Shown here one piece after another: positions 46,009 through 54,816 of a stretch of 64,000 nucleotides of DNA (the stretch's first letter is position 1; every line of letters starts with the position of its first letter). The position numbers and the translations under genes are program-made. The notes beneath the pieces were generated by a model. That model made no database searches, was not told the origin of the DNA, and worked only from the letters and a program-made list of their open reading frames with translations. Source of the stretch: Devosia geojensis (GTDB lineage Bacteria > Pseudomonadota > Alphaproteobacteria > Rhizobiales > Devosiaceae); contig NZ_JZEX01000024.1 of the NCBI RefSeq assembly GCF_000969415.1, forward strand, positions 1 through 64,000, given 5' to 3'.

Positions 46009-46974
46009 TCACTGCAAAGTCGCGGCGAAGTGGCGCGCCAGCGCGTCGGAGGCTACCGTGACCGGCCCCGGTCGGTCGTAGAAGTCGAACTGCTCGACGC
46101 CTTCGAGCCAAAGCTGGCCGGCCTCGCTTTCCATCGCGGCGATGAACTGATGCGTGCCCTGCGGGATTGCCGCGGCCTCGCTGTGGACGACAAAAAGCGG
46201 CTGTCGCAAGAGAGGCGCGAAAGGCTGCGGGTCAAAGCCGAGCCATGCTTCCCAGGAGATCGGGTTGAACGTGTTGTCCCATTCCGGCACGAGGCCCCGG
46301 TCAGGTTCCGTGTAGTAAGGCACGCCGAACATGATCGCCCTGTGGTCGGTGAGGCTGGCGGCGGGAACCAGCGTGTTCCGGCCGGTTTCTTCCAACTCGG
46401 CCGCCGCGGCGCGGGAGGTTTCGATCAGCGCCGCCACCGCCTCGGCCCCGCCGACATTGGTCTCGATGATTTCCGGAGTGGAAAGACCCGGCGCGACAAA
46501 ACCCAGCGACTTTATGACGCCAGAGTGCACGGCCGCATGCACCATGTAGGCAGCGCTCGCACATACGCCCAACCCGCCGATGGCGTCGGCCCGTATCTCG
46601 GGATGCCCGGCGAGAAACTCGGCTGCCGCGACGATATCTTCGGATTTGGCGACAGGGTCTTCGACCGAACGCGGCTCACCGCCGCTTTCTCCCCAGCTGC
46701 GGAAATCGAAAGCCAATGCCGCGATACCCCGGCTCGCCATTTCCCTGGCATAGATGGCAGGCATTTGTTCCTTGATCGTCATCCAGGCTCCGGTGACGAT
46801 GACGGCAGGAACCGGACCTTCCTGTCCGACTTCTTCCGGCAGGTAAAGATCGCCGACGATTTGAACACCGCCGGACTGGAATGTCACCCGCTCGACGGAA
46901 AACGCACCGGCCGCTGCGGGTCCGATGGCCAGTGTCGTGCCAAGTACCGCAGCAGCAGAGATCGCTCTGTTCAT
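46009..46974 (-). CDS. Secreted alpha/beta hydrolase, dienelactone-hydrolase-like
   Basis: A 321-residue protein counted from ATG 46974, with signal peptide MNRAISAAAVLGTTLAIGPA. The hydrolase fold shows a nucleophile-elbow-like IGGLGVCASAAYMV with Cys in the nucleophile place, as in dienelactone hydrolases, and the early segment GDLYLPEEVGQEGPVPAVIV. The usual substrate is an ester or lactone; none can be named. The frame upstream is open without a stop all the way through the AraC-type gene, so the hydrolase may also be made as part of a 630-residue fusion. GGGAG just before ATG 46974 and the intact signal peptide favour separate translation. Confidence 0.78.
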   Translation of the reverse strand: MNRAISAAAVLGTTLAIGPAAAGAFSVERVTFQSGGVQIVGDLYLPEEVGQEGPVPAVIVTGAWMTIKEQMPAIYAREMASRGIAALAFDFRSWGESGGEPRSVEDPVAKSEDIVAAAEFLAGHPEIRADAIGGLGVCASAAYMVHAAVHSGVIKSLGFVAPGLSTPEIIETNVGGAEAVAALIETSRAAAAELEETGRNTLVPAASLTDHRAIMFGVPYYTEPDRGLVPEWDNTFNPISWEAWLGFDPQPFAPLLRQPLFVVHSEAAAIPQGTHQFIAAMESEAGQLWLEGVEQFDFYDRPGPVTVASDALARHFAATLQ

Positions 46975-47901
46975 GTGTGGCTCCCGAGCCTTTGGTAAGA
47001 AGGTCGAGGAGCGTTCTAACCCGCTGCCGGCGATCGCGTATTGAACGTTCTTGCTCAGTGTCCTAGCGCCGAAAAGGCCTTTGCGGTAACTAAGCGGAGT
47101 CATTCCGACCTGACGGCCGAAGGTACGGATAAAATGGCTCTGATCGGCAAATCCAAGTTCGGACGCGATGGCGCTTTGGGGCATGCCTCCAGCAAGGAGC
47201 GCCTTAGCTTTTTGGACGCGGCAATGATTTTGGAACGCATGTGGCGGTAAGCCGAAATGGCGCCGGAACAGCCGCGTCAGATGAAAGCCGCTCAACTGAG
47301 TAAGATCGGAGAGTTCCCTGAGTGTTACATTTCGCTCGGGATGCGCCGCAAGAAAGTCTCGCGCGAAAGCCAGTGCAGAGGGGGCGTCCGCTTCGGAAGA
47401 CGGTCCGATATCGTTCGGCGCTGCCCATTGTCGCAGTACCCTGACCAATTCCTGAAGAAGAGCCGACACCTCGAGCGGGGAGCGCTGCCCCATGAGCGCT
47501 TGGTGCACCCTCGCAAAATGCGTAGCGAGCGGGCGGCTGGCCAGGAGGTGATCAGCCAAGACGATTTCTCCGGATCCTCCAGCCTGACCGGATAACCAGA
47601 GTTCGCGCATCGCCTCAATCGGTATGGAGACGGTTCTGAACGCATAGGCAGTTGCGCGTGGGAACTCGCACCGGCTCGTTTCTCCGGGCTGGGCGATCTG
47701 CAAGTGCTCCGGACGGACGTCGTAGTGTACGCCGCGATAGAAGCTTGACCATTGTCCCGACTCCACAATGCCGAACCGGTAGGCGTCGTGCAGGTGACGC
47801 ATCGACGTTCTGCGAGAAGATTGGCCGAGCACGAATTCTAGGTCCGGATAGTCAGGTGGACGCCTAATGCTGAACGTTTCAGTCGTGGTTGCCTTGGTCA
47901 C
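46975..47901 (-). CDS. AraC family regulator, in frame with the hydrolase
   Basis: About 309 codons starting at GTG 47901. An N-terminal cupin-like sensing domain (ESGQWSSFYRGVHYDVRPEH) is followed by the two AraC helix-turn-helix motifs (LRELSDLTQLSGFHLTRLFR and QSAIASELGFADQSHFIRTF). The regulator domain ends near MTPLSYRKGLFG, but no stop follows: about 40 linker-like residues run in frame into the hydrolase signal peptide. In related layouts one would expect a stop here. The stated end is therefore the boundary with the hydrolase start, not a stop codon. Confidence 0.8.
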
Positions 47902-48311
47902 GTATTTTGCTCATCCAGTGAGACCAAATCGGAGTCTTTGTCTCGTCCGCTTTACCGGGCGAGTGGCAATATAGAGATAGCGGACAAGCGGTGTCCGGCG
48001 CCTGAAGACGATAGCGGAACAGGTCAGATCGGGGGGAGATCGATATCTGGACGTGGCCCGTTCAACGCCGGCCCCTCGAGCCGACCTCTTCCGGTGAGAT
48101 CATCGCCGCTGTTGTCGTAACGCAGGCTCAACGGCTGCTTTCAGGATTTTGAGAGTTGATCCATTAGCAGCCATGCCGGAGCCGGAAGCTGCCGTCGCTG
48201 CCAACAATACGCATCGGGCCGTAGAGGAAAACCGGCGCTTCACCATCTCACCCGGTGGACTTGCGGCCATCGGCGGCAATATCGCGCTATAGAGCGCAAT
48301 CGGCGGCGAAG
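47902..48311. other. 410-bp gap between araC-like gene and tRNA-Ser
   Basis: No gene is recognised. A 39-codon plus-strand frame (48173-48292, starting MPEPEAAVAANNTHRAVEEN) and a 60-codon frame (47938-48120) have no known relatives to me and no convincing ribosome-binding site. The left end must hold the promoter of the AraC-type gene. Confidence 0.4.
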
Positions 48312-48401
48312 TGGCGGAGAGGAAGGGATTCGAACCCTCGAGACAGTTGCCCATCTGCACCCTTAGCAGGGGTGTGCCTTCGACCACTCGGCCACCTCTC
48401 C
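48312..48401 (-). tRNA. tRNA-Ser (anticodon GCT)
   Basis: Read on the minus strand it begins GGAGAGGTGGCCGAGTGG and ends with CCTCTCC, discriminator G and an encoded CCA. The acceptor stem pairs over seven bases, the anticodon arm is CACCC-CTGCTAA-GGGTG, the long variable arm expected of tRNA-Ser is present, and GGTTCGAATCC forms the T loop. Length 90 including CCA. Confidence 0.97.
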
Positions 48402-48516
48402 GTCGCAGCGGGCATACAGGCTTTGGACCTGCCAAGACAAGTGGTTTTTGCCCTCTGCGGTGATTTCAAACAGGAACCGCAGCTGCCGCCAGAGCCGCTG
48501 CGGTTCGATATAGGCC

Positions 48517-49218
48517 TCACCTCTGGCCGAACAAGACCTTCTTGGCATCCTCGTCCCGGGTGAGGTCCATGCGCGCGCCGCTGTCGACGGTCAGCTCCAG
48601 GCCCTTCCTAGTACCGGGGCGGTTGCTGACACGCTCGATCCATGCAGCGACGTTGGGGAATTCCTTGAGGTCCATGCCCTGCCGCTCCCAGCCGCGGGCC
48701 CAGCCGATGGAGGCGAGGTCGGCGATGGAGAAGTCGCCGGCGATATAGTCCCTGCCCTTAAGCTGGGTATCGAGCACGCGGTAGAGCCGGTGCGTCTCGT
48801 CTCGATAGCGCTTGATGGCGTATTCGATCTTCTCGGGCGCATAGAGTGCGAAGTGGTGGTTTTGGCCCAGCATCGGGCCGAAGCCACCCACCTGCCAGAA
48901 GAGCCACTCGTCGACCTTGACCTGCTCGCGCGGATCGGCGGGATAGAACCGGCCGAACTTGGTCGCTAGGTATTTCAGGATCGCGCCCGATTCGAAGACC
49001 GAGATCGGCTCGCCGCCCGGCCCTTCGGAGTCGACGATGGCGGGGATCTTGTTGTTGGGCGAAATCGCGAGGAACTCGGGCTTGAACTGGTCGCCCTTGC
49101 CGATGTGGACGATATGGACGTTATAGGGCACGCCCAGCTCCTCGAGCATGGCTGAGATCTTGTAGCCGTTGGGCGTCGGGAAGAAATAGAGCTCGATGGG
49201 CTTGGTCTGCGTCGTCAT
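48517..49218 (-). CDS. Glutathione S-transferase, YghU/YfcG (nu-class) like
   Basis: A 233-residue protein. The N-terminal thioredoxin-like domain reads IELYFFPTPNGYKISAMLEE, with the glutathione-binding segment ISVFESGAILKYLATKFGRF. The all-helical C-terminal domain includes WLFWQVGGFGPMLGQNHHF, typical of the YfcG/YghU group, which acts as a disulfide-bond reductase. Cytoplasmic and monocistronic. Confidence 0.9.
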   Translation of the reverse strand: MTTQTKPIELYFFPTPNGYKISAMLEELGVPYNVHIVHIGKGDQFKPEFLAISPNNKIPAIVDSEGPGGEPISVFESGAILKYLATKFGRFYPADPREQVKVDEWLFWQVGGFGPMLGQNHHFALYAPEKIEYAIKRYRDETHRLYRVLDTQLKGRDYIAGDFSIADLASIGWARGWERQGMDLKEFPNVAAWIERVSNRPGTRKGLELTVDSGARMDLTRDEDAKKVLFGQR

Positions 49219-49336
49219 TGTCCGGTCCGTGGCTGAAGCGGGAAGCCGGCCCCAAGCCGGCAGGAAGACTCACAGTCTATCGGCAATTGACGATGGAGGG
49301 CAAGGCGAGCCCGGACGATGCCAGGCCCGCCTCACG

Positions 49337-49777
49337 TCATTCGCGCGCGATGCGCATGTGCGGCTCGCCGTCGCTGGTCGTCGCCGGCGAGATACCGCGG
49401 ATGTCGACCGTCGCCGTCACGCGCTGGCGCAGGGCCGAGAAATGCTCGGACTTCACCACGTCGAGGGGATCATCGAACTTCACCGTCACCTGGTAATGCT
49501 GCATGTCGGACAGCAGGTTGACGCCGATGACGAGGCCGCGGAACGGGTGACCGAGATAGGTGCCCTTGACGCGGCCGCCGACCTGGACGGGCGCGGCGAC
49601 ACGCTCGGGCAGCAGGGCACGGGCCGTGTTCCAGTCGCGATAGCCGTGGGCCTTGGCGACCAGTTCGAGCGCTGCGCCGTGGCTCAGGGGCGTGCCGGCG
49701 CGCGCGTGCTCCTCGCGCAGGGCCCTGGCCTCGGCCTTCAGGGTGGTTACACTGGCGATATCGAGTGAAAACGCCAT
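49337..49777 (-). CDS. Glyoxalase-related small protein
   Basis: A 146-residue protein. The N-terminal half (TLKAEARALREEHARAGTPL, then SHGAALELVAKAHGYRDWNT) is the domain found in proteins annotated as glyoxalase superfamily or glyoxalase-related in alphaproteobacteria. The second half is a small beta-rich domain. No metal ligands of a true glyoxalase are obvious, so an enzymatic role is uncertain. A structured leader lies just upstream. Confidence 0.65.
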   Translation of the reverse strand: MAFSLDIASVTTLKAEARALREEHARAGTPLSHGAALELVAKAHGYRDWNTARALLPERVAAPVQVGGRVKGTYLGHPFRGLVIGVNLLSDMQHYQVTVKFDDPLDVVKSEHFSALRQRVTATVDIRGISPATTSDGEPHMRIARE

Positions 49778-49788
49778 GATACGATCCT

Positions 49789-49846
49789 CTCACACGTTGT
49801 GAGGCGATTGATCTTCATGGGAGCCCGCCTTGCCATGAAACGCCTC
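49789..49846 (-). other. Structured 5' leader of the glyoxalase-related gene
   Basis: Two inverted repeats lie upstream of the gene starting at 49777. CTCACA-N3-TGTGAG is at 49789-49803, and a longer hairpin pairs GAGGCG (49801-49806) with CGCCTC (49841-49846) and TTCATGG (49814-49820) with CCATGAA (49833-49839). They share three bases, so the two could be mutually exclusive folds. I do not recognise a known riboswitch. Confidence 0.45.
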
Positions 49847-50077
49847 AGGTGAAGGAACGTCCATGTCGGAATAGTCGCGAAACGCGGCTGGCTTCACCTT
49901 CGGGCAGAGCCCGGCGGACGGCGGGTGCCAGCAACCTTGCGGCTCATATGCGGTCGTTCCACGCCGATGTCAACCGCATGGCCGGCATGCAGCATCATCG
50001 GCAGTGATCGGGCCGATCAGGCATTTCCATTGGGCAGAGGGGCGGGACGCCTGTAGGGTCGCGTGAGGAGGATTCTC
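49847..50077. other. Intergenic region before the TSUP gene
   Basis: Divergent promoter region of about 230 bp. No gene and no clear operator is seen; AGGAGG at 50066-50071 is the ribosome-binding site of the next gene. Confidence 0.4.
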
Positions 50078-50842
50078 GTGACCGAATTTCTGCTGCTCGT
50101 CGCCGGGTTCCTGGGCGGGGCCGTCAACTCGCTCGCCGGCGGCGGCTCGTTCATCGTTTTTCCGGCGCTGCTCTTTGCCGGCGTGCCGCCCGTCATCGCC
50201 AACGCGTCGAACACCTATGCGGCCCTGCCCGGCTATGTCAGCGGCACGGCCGGGTACTGGAAGGACGTGGTGCGCTACAAGGACAGGCTCCTCGTCTGGT
50301 CCGTCGTCTCGCTCCTCTTCGGCTACATCGGCGCCGAACTCCTGCTCGTCGTTTCCGACGAGACGTTCTCGCGCATCGTGCCATGGCTGATGCTCTTTGC
50401 CATCCTGCTCTTCGCGTTCGGCGCCCGGCTCAACGCGTTCATTCGCGCCCATGCTGGCGAGATGCGTGGCGCCAAGGCTGCGGGCGCGGTGCTGCTCTTG
50501 GCCTTTCTCGCCGCGGTCTGCGTCTATGGCGGGTTCTTCAACGCCGGCCTCGGCATCCTGCTGCTGGCGTTCCTCGCCACCGCCGGACTTACCGACATCC
50601 ACGCGATGAACGGGCTGAAGCTCTGGATCTCGGCGCTCGTCGCGATCGTCGCGGTCATGCGGTTCGCCATCGGCGGCTCGATCGACTGGTACCACGGCTC
50701 GATCGCGCTCGTTGGCGTCACCATCGGCGGGTACCTCGCCGCCCGTTTCGCCCACCTCATCCCGAGCGCGCTGATCCGGGCGGGGGTGATCGTCTACGGG
50801 GCGGGAATGACGGCGTATTTCTTCTGGGTGGCTTACGTCTAG
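50078..50842 (+). CDS. TauE/SafE (TSUP) family anion permease
   Basis: A 254-residue inner-membrane protein with about seven or eight spans, of the family that exports sulfite or other sulfur compounds and organic anions. The two-fold family motif is seen in FLGGAVNSLAGGGSFIVFPA and again in GGFFNAGLGILLLAFLATAG. GTG 50078 was preferred because AGGAGG ends six bases before it; another GTG at 50063 overlaps that site. No sulfur-metabolism genes are adjacent, so the cargo is open. Confidence 0.88.
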   Translation: MTEFLLLVAGFLGGAVNSLAGGGSFIVFPALLFAGVPPVIANASNTYAALPGYVSGTAGYWKDVVRYKDRLLVWSVVSLLFGYIGAELLLVVSDETFSRIVPWLMLFAILLFAFGARLNAFIRAHAGEMRGAKAAGAVLLLAFLAAVCVYGGFFNAGLGILLLAFLATAGLTDIHAMNGLKLWISALVAIVAVMRFAIGGSIDWYHGSIALVGVTIGGYLAARFAHLIPSALIRAGVIVYGAGMTAYFFWVAYV

Positions 50843-50849
50843 GTGCCTA

Positions 50850-50966
50850 CCCTCGTGGTTCGAGGCCGCTTCGCGGCACCTCACCATGAGGGTTCCGAGA
50901 TATCCGAATTCATTGAGCCCTCATGGTGAGGTGCGAAAGCGCTGGCGAAGCCTCGAACCACGAGGG
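50850..50966. repeat. 117-bp two-armed inverted repeat (REP-like)
   Basis: Outer arms CCCTCGTGGTTCGAGGC (50850-50866) and GCCTCGAACCACGAGGG (50950-50966) and inner arms GCACCTCACCATGAGGG (50876-50892) and CCCTCATGGTGAGGTGC (50918-50934) pair perfectly. It fills the gap between two convergent genes and may end both transcripts. Confidence 0.85.
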
Positions 50967-50984
50967 CAGGCTCACGAGCCCTGT

Positions 50985-53072
50985 TCAGCCCTTCCGCACC
51001 CACACCGCCGTGTCGTGGAACGGCACGCCGCCGAACGGGGGCGCGGGTTCGGCGCTGGTGAGGATGTTGATCCCCTGCCCGTTACGGTGCGCCTTGTTAG
51101 GGTGAAGGCCTTCGGCAACGAGGACGCCGCGGTGCATGCCGGTGAAGAATTTTGCCACCAGGTGCACCTCTCCGCGCCTGTTGCCGAGGACGACCATGTC
51201 GCCTTCGGCGATGCCGAGCTCGGCCGCGTCCTCCGGGTGGATGTGGACCGAGGGCTCGCGCTCGCGCTTGCGGCTGCCGGGGGTCTCGTTGAAGGTCGAG
51301 TTGAGGAAGGCGCGGGCCGGGCTCGTCGCGAGTTTGAAGGGATGCTCGGCATCGACGGGATCGTTGATGTCCCAGTAGTCGGCAAAGCGCGGCATGACGG
51401 CCGGATCGCAGGTCCAGATGTAACCCTTCCTGTCGGCGGCGCCCTGCCAGTCTGGGGAGAAGCGGTAGCGCCCGTCGGGCCAGCCGAAGCCGTCGGCGAA
51501 GCGCTGCTCCTCGTCGGGGCGTTCGCGGTCGACGAAGCCGACCTTCTCGATCTCGTCGAGATCGCCGTAACCGGAGCGGGCGAAGGTATCGGCGACGATG
51601 TCGCGGTCGACGCTGGTAAAGCTCGGATCGTCGAGTCCGAGCCGCAGCGCCAGGGCGTTGATGACTTCGTGGTTGGACCAGGTCTCGCCCGGGCGCTCGA
51701 TGAGTTTGGGGCCATAGAGCACGCGGGTGTGGCCGCCGCGGGTGTAATAGTCGTTGTGCTCCAGGAACATGGTGGCCGGCAGCACGATGTCGGCGAGCTC
51801 GGCCGTCTCGGTCATGAACTGCTCGTGGACGACGAGGAAGAGGTCCTCGCGCACCAGCCCCTGCCGCGTCAGCGCCTGGTGCGGGGCAACGCTTGCCGGG
51901 TTGGTGTTCTGCACGATCATCGCCTTGACCGGCGGGCCGCCCTTCAGCGCCTTCGTATCGCCGGTGAGGATCGGGCCGATCTCGGACATGTCGAGCTCTC
52001 GAACCTGCCGTGTTTTCAGGTGCTTACCGGTGAGGCGCGACTTGTCGAGCTTGAACGTGCCGGAATTGGAATGGAAGGCGCCGCCGCCGCGGTGCTGCCA
52101 GGCGCCGGTAAGGGCCGGAATGGAGAGCGCCGCGTGCATGTTGGTCGAACCGTTGCGCTGGCGGGTGAAACCAAACCCCAGGCGGAAGAAGGTGCGGGGA
52201 GCAGCGACCGTGCGAGCGAACGTCTCGATTTCCTCGACCGAAAGGCCGGTGATCGGCGCGGCCCATTCGGGCGTGCGGGCTTTCAAATGTGATTCAAATT
52301 CGGGCGAGAAGTCAGTAAAATTTGAGAGATATTCGCGATCGGCGAGACCCTCGCGCAGGATCACGTGCATGGCGGCGACGGCGAGTGCGCCATCCGAGCC
52401 GGGGCGCAGGAGAACCGGCAGGTCCGCCTGCTCCATGGTGGCGTTGCGGTAGATGTCGACGACGACGATCCTGGCCCCGCGCTCCTTGCGGGCACGCATG
52501 GCGTGGGTCATGACGTTGACCTGGGTGTGCACCGCGTTGGTGCCCCAGATGACGACGACGTCGCTCTCGGCCATCTGCTCGGGATTGACCCCGCCGAGGA
52601 GGCCCGTGCCGGCGATGTAGCCGGGCCAGGCAAGGCCGGTGCAGATGGTGTCGTACTGGTCGGAATAGCCCTTAGCGTTGCGCAGCCGGTCAATGCCGTC
52701 GCGGTGCACGTGGCCCATGGTGCCGGCGTAGAAGTAGGGCCAGACGGATTCGGCGCCGAACTCATCCTCGGCAGCCTGGAAGCGGGCGGCGATCTCGTCG
52801 AGGGCCTCGTTCCAGCTTATGCGCTGCCAGCGCCCCTCCCCCTTCCGTCCGGCGCGGCGCAGGGGATGAAGGAGCCGGTCCGGATGGTGGACGCGCTCGG
52901 CATAGCGGGCGACCTTCTCGCAGATGACGCCGGCGGTATAGGGATCATCCTTGGCGCCGCGCACGCGCCCGATGGTGCGCTCGTCGAGGACATCGACATC
53001 GAGCGCGCAGACAGACGGGCAATCATGCGGGCAGACGGTGCGGGCGACGCGGGCGATGGCAGGCTTGTTCAA
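50985..53072 (-). CDS. Molybdopterin-dependent oxidoreductase (DMSO-reductase family)
   Basis: A 695-residue enzyme binding a bis-MGD molybdenum cofactor. Four cysteines in the pattern CX3CX3CX28C (C14, C18, C22, C51) should hold a 4Fe-4S cluster. ICTGLAWPGY offers a possible Cys ligand for molybdenum. Later segments such as VVHEQFMTETAELADIVLPA and the C-terminal molydopterin-binding domain (PSVHIHPEDAAELGIAEGDM) are typical. No Tat signal is seen, so it should be cytoplasmic. It starts with TTG. The substrate is unknown, and no electron-transfer subunit is adjacent. Confidence 0.92.
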   Translation of the reverse strand: MNKPAIARVARTVCPHDCPSVCALDVDVLDERTIGRVRGAKDDPYTAGVICEKVARYAERVHHPDRLLHPLRRAGRKGEGRWQRISWNEALDEIAARFQAAEDEFGAESVWPYFYAGTMGHVHRDGIDRLRNAKGYSDQYDTICTGLAWPGYIAGTGLLGGVNPEQMAESDVVVIWGTNAVHTQVNVMTHAMRARKERGARIVVVDIYRNATMEQADLPVLLRPGSDGALAVAAMHVILREGLADREYLSNFTDFSPEFESHLKARTPEWAAPITGLSVEEIETFARTVAAPRTFFRLGFGFTRQRNGSTNMHAALSIPALTGAWQHRGGGAFHSNSGTFKLDKSRLTGKHLKTRQVRELDMSEIGPILTGDTKALKGGPPVKAMIVQNTNPASVAPHQALTRQGLVREDLFLVVHEQFMTETAELADIVLPATMFLEHNDYYTRGGHTRVLYGPKLIERPGETWSNHEVINALALRLGLDDPSFTSVDRDIVADTFARSGYGDLDEIEKVGFVDRERPDEEQRFADGFGWPDGRYRFSPDWQGAADRKGYIWTCDPAVMPRFADYWDINDPVDAEHPFKLATSPARAFLNSTFNETPGSRKREREPSVHIHPEDAAELGIAEGDMVVLGNRRGEVHLVAKFFTGMHRGVLVAEGLHPNKAHRNGQGINILTSAEPAPPFGGVPFHDTAVWVRKG

Positions 53073-53137
53073 AAGAGAGACTCCGGCTGGTGGGGCGGAG
53101 AATAAGCCTCCGCACCCCCCAATGGCCAGAGTACGCG

Positions 53138-53761
53138 TTAAAGCGAGGCGAAGGCCTTCGTCGCCGATTCCAGGTTGCGGCGGGCGCGGTTGGTGGCGTG
53201 GCGGGCGAGCTCGGCGGCGCCGCTGTGGAACTGGCTGAAGGTGACGCGTTGGCGATCGTGGGTCGAGATCGTGATCCCGCGCCAGTTGGGCCGACAGCTT
53301 TTGACGTCCGACCAGGCGATGCGCTTCACCTGGCCGAAGGCACCGCGGTATTCGAGCTCGCGGTGGTTCCAGCGCACGCGCACGAAGATGCTGGTGACGC
53401 CGATGGCGATCGCGCCGAACCCAAGGCCGAGGGAGGCGATGAACGCGGCCATCACGCCCTGCGCACCGCCCGAATGCCAGCCGGCGAAGGTGACCGCGAA
53501 CATCAGGAGCAGTGCCAGAGCCCCTGCCCCATAAGCCGTGGCATATTCGACCATGGACGGGCGCAGCTCCGACCAGCCGTCGATGAAGACCGCCTGCTCG
53601 GTCTGCATCAGGCGCATGGCGAGGAACGCCGCATAACCGAAAGCTACCACGCCCGCGACGCGGGACAGCGGCAGGTGCTGGGTTGCCGGGAGGTGCTTCA
53701 GAACAAGCAGAACGAGAATCGTAACAAGTGGCAATGCCACTTCTTGCCAGCGCAAGGGCAC
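53138..53761 (-). CDS. Membrane protein with PH-like C-terminal domain
   Basis: A 207-residue protein of unknown function. About four hydrophobic spans occupy residues 8-125 (for example ALPLVTILVLLVLKHL and GAGALALLLMFAVTFAGW). The C-terminal 80 residues (HRELEYRGAFGQVKRIAWSD) resemble the bacterial PH-like domain of small membrane proteins. The start codon is GTG. It lies 65 bp upstream of the oxidoreductase gene on the same strand. Confidence 0.7.
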   Translation of the reverse strand: MPLRWQEVALPLVTILVLLVLKHLPATQHLPLSRVAGVVAFGYAAFLAMRLMQTEQAVFIDGWSELRPSMVEYATAYGAGALALLLMFAVTFAGWHSGGAQGVMAAFIASLGLGFGAIAIGVTSIFVRVRWNHRELEYRGAFGQVKRIAWSDVKSCRPNWRGITISTHDRQRVTFSQFHSGAAELARHATNRARRNLESATKAFASL

Positions 53762-53975
53762 TTATTGCTCTCCAGATCTTTTTGGAGCCGGCGACGCAAG
53801 TTCGGCTTCGTTATTGCGCGCCGGAGCCCCCGATGCGCATGCGGGCAATGTAGCAAGCAGCGGCCGTTTGGCTATTAACAAAGTTGAGAACAGGCAAGAT
53901 CGGTCAGCCTGCCTGGCATTTTTGCCACGCGCCTACCTCAGAACCCGATTCAACGCCTTCACGCATAGAATCAAC

Positions 53976-54010
53976 ATGCCGGGGCAGCGATTCCGCCAAC
54001 CCCGGCATGT
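53976..54010 (-). terminator. Terminator hairpin after sugE
   Basis: CATGCCGGGG (53976-53985) and CCCCGGCATG (54001-54010) form a perfect ten-base stem 31 bp past the sugE stop; TTGATT follows on the minus strand. The rest of 53762-54041 holds no recognisable gene. Confidence 0.65.
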
Positions 54011-54041
54011 CTTTGATGTCGTTGCGGTTTCCAGCCGTTGG

Positions 54042-54356
54042 CTAGGAGACGAGCTTCAGGCCGGCAATGCCGGTGACGATGAGGCCGATACAGACCAGCC
54101 GCAGGACCGTCGCCGGATCCCCGAAGAGATAGATGCCGAGGAGCGCAGTGCCGACCGTGCCGATACCGGTCCAGATAGCGTAGCCGGTACCGACCGGCAG
54201 ATCGCGCAGCGCCAGGCCGAGGAGAGCAACGCTGATGACCATGGCGCCGACGGTCAGCGTGGTCGGCAGGATACGGGTGAAGCCTTCGGTGTATTTGAGG
54301 CCGATCGCCCAGCCGATCTCGAAGAGACCGGCAATCACGAGATAAACCCAAGCCAT
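54042..54356 (-). CDS. sugE: SugE/Gdx guanidinium exporter (SMR family)
   Basis: A 104-residue protein with four membrane spans. The first span carries the essential Glu in IAGLFEIGWAIGLKYTEGFT; the KYTEGFT part is typical of the SugE/Gdx branch, which exports guanidinium ions in exchange for protons. ATG 54356 (MAWVYLVIAGLFE) fits the family start and is nine bases from GGAAAGG; another ATG lies at 54365. A candidate guanidine-II riboswitch directly upstream supports the assigned substrate. The protein works as an antiparallel homodimer in known members. Confidence 0.93.
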   Translation of the reverse strand: MAWVYLVIAGLFEIGWAIGLKYTEGFTRILPTTLTVGAMVISVALLGLALRDLPVGTGYAIWTGIGTVGTALLGIYLFGDPATVLRLVCIGLIVTGIAGLKLVS

Positions 54357-54365
54357 GGGTTTCAT

Positions 54366-54425
54366 CCTTTCCGATGGCGGGTCGTCCCGGCCGATAATGA
54401 TGGGAAAAGCGCAGGGTCGTCCCCG
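54366..54425 (-). ncRNA. Candidate guanidine-II (mini-ykkC) riboswitch
   Basis: On the minus strand two small hairpins carry ACGA loops: CGGGG-ACGA-CCCTG (54412-54425) and CGGG-ACGA-CCCG (54378-54389). They are separated by about 22 bases and followed five bases later by the ribosome-binding site GGAAAGG of sugE (54366-54372). Two stem-loops with ACGR loops placed next to the ribosome-binding site are the definition of this riboswitch class, which commonly controls sugE. Guanidine binding should free the ribosome-binding site. Confidence 0.8.
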
Positions 54426-54570
54426 TGCGGCTAGGTATCTAAGGCTTCACCGCAGCAAAGGGAAGCGCCCTGGGGGCAAATCCGATATGTGCGGGCGGCA
54501 TGTGGGTGACGATGCAGCGCATCGTCCGAAAGCAAGTGGTTTGAGACCATGTTACCGCTGCCACCGGCTT

Positions 54571-54795
54571 TCATCCCGGCGAAAGCCGACACCCGAAAAC
54601 GCCGTTCAACCTGCTTTCGCGCCTCAGCAATGTCACCCCACCGCGTCATCCCCGCGAAAGCGGGGACCTCTGTTGCCATACGGCGGCCAATAGAAACGGA
54701 GGTTCCCGCTTTCGCGGGAATGACCCGGTGAGGGATGAAAAACGGTGCAGACTTCCCGGCCGGTGTGTACTGGGCCCCGACTTTCGTCGGAGTGG
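54571..54795. repeat. REP-like palindromic repeat cluster 1
   Basis: Contains GTCATCCCCGCGAAAGCGGG (from 54644) and its inverted partner CCCGCTTTCGCGGGAATGAC (ending about 54724), flanked by a second subtype, TCATCCCGGCGAAAGCCG (54571) and TACTGGGCCCCGACTTTCG (54769). It occupies the gap beyond the MFS gene. No gene is seen in 54426-54816. Confidence 0.8.
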
Positions 54796-54816
54796 CGGCG
54801 GCTGTGCTGCGCCCCC

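Noticed and set aside
48173-48292. 39-codon frame upstream of the tRNA
   Set aside because: Too short and without relatives or a ribosome-binding site that I can support.
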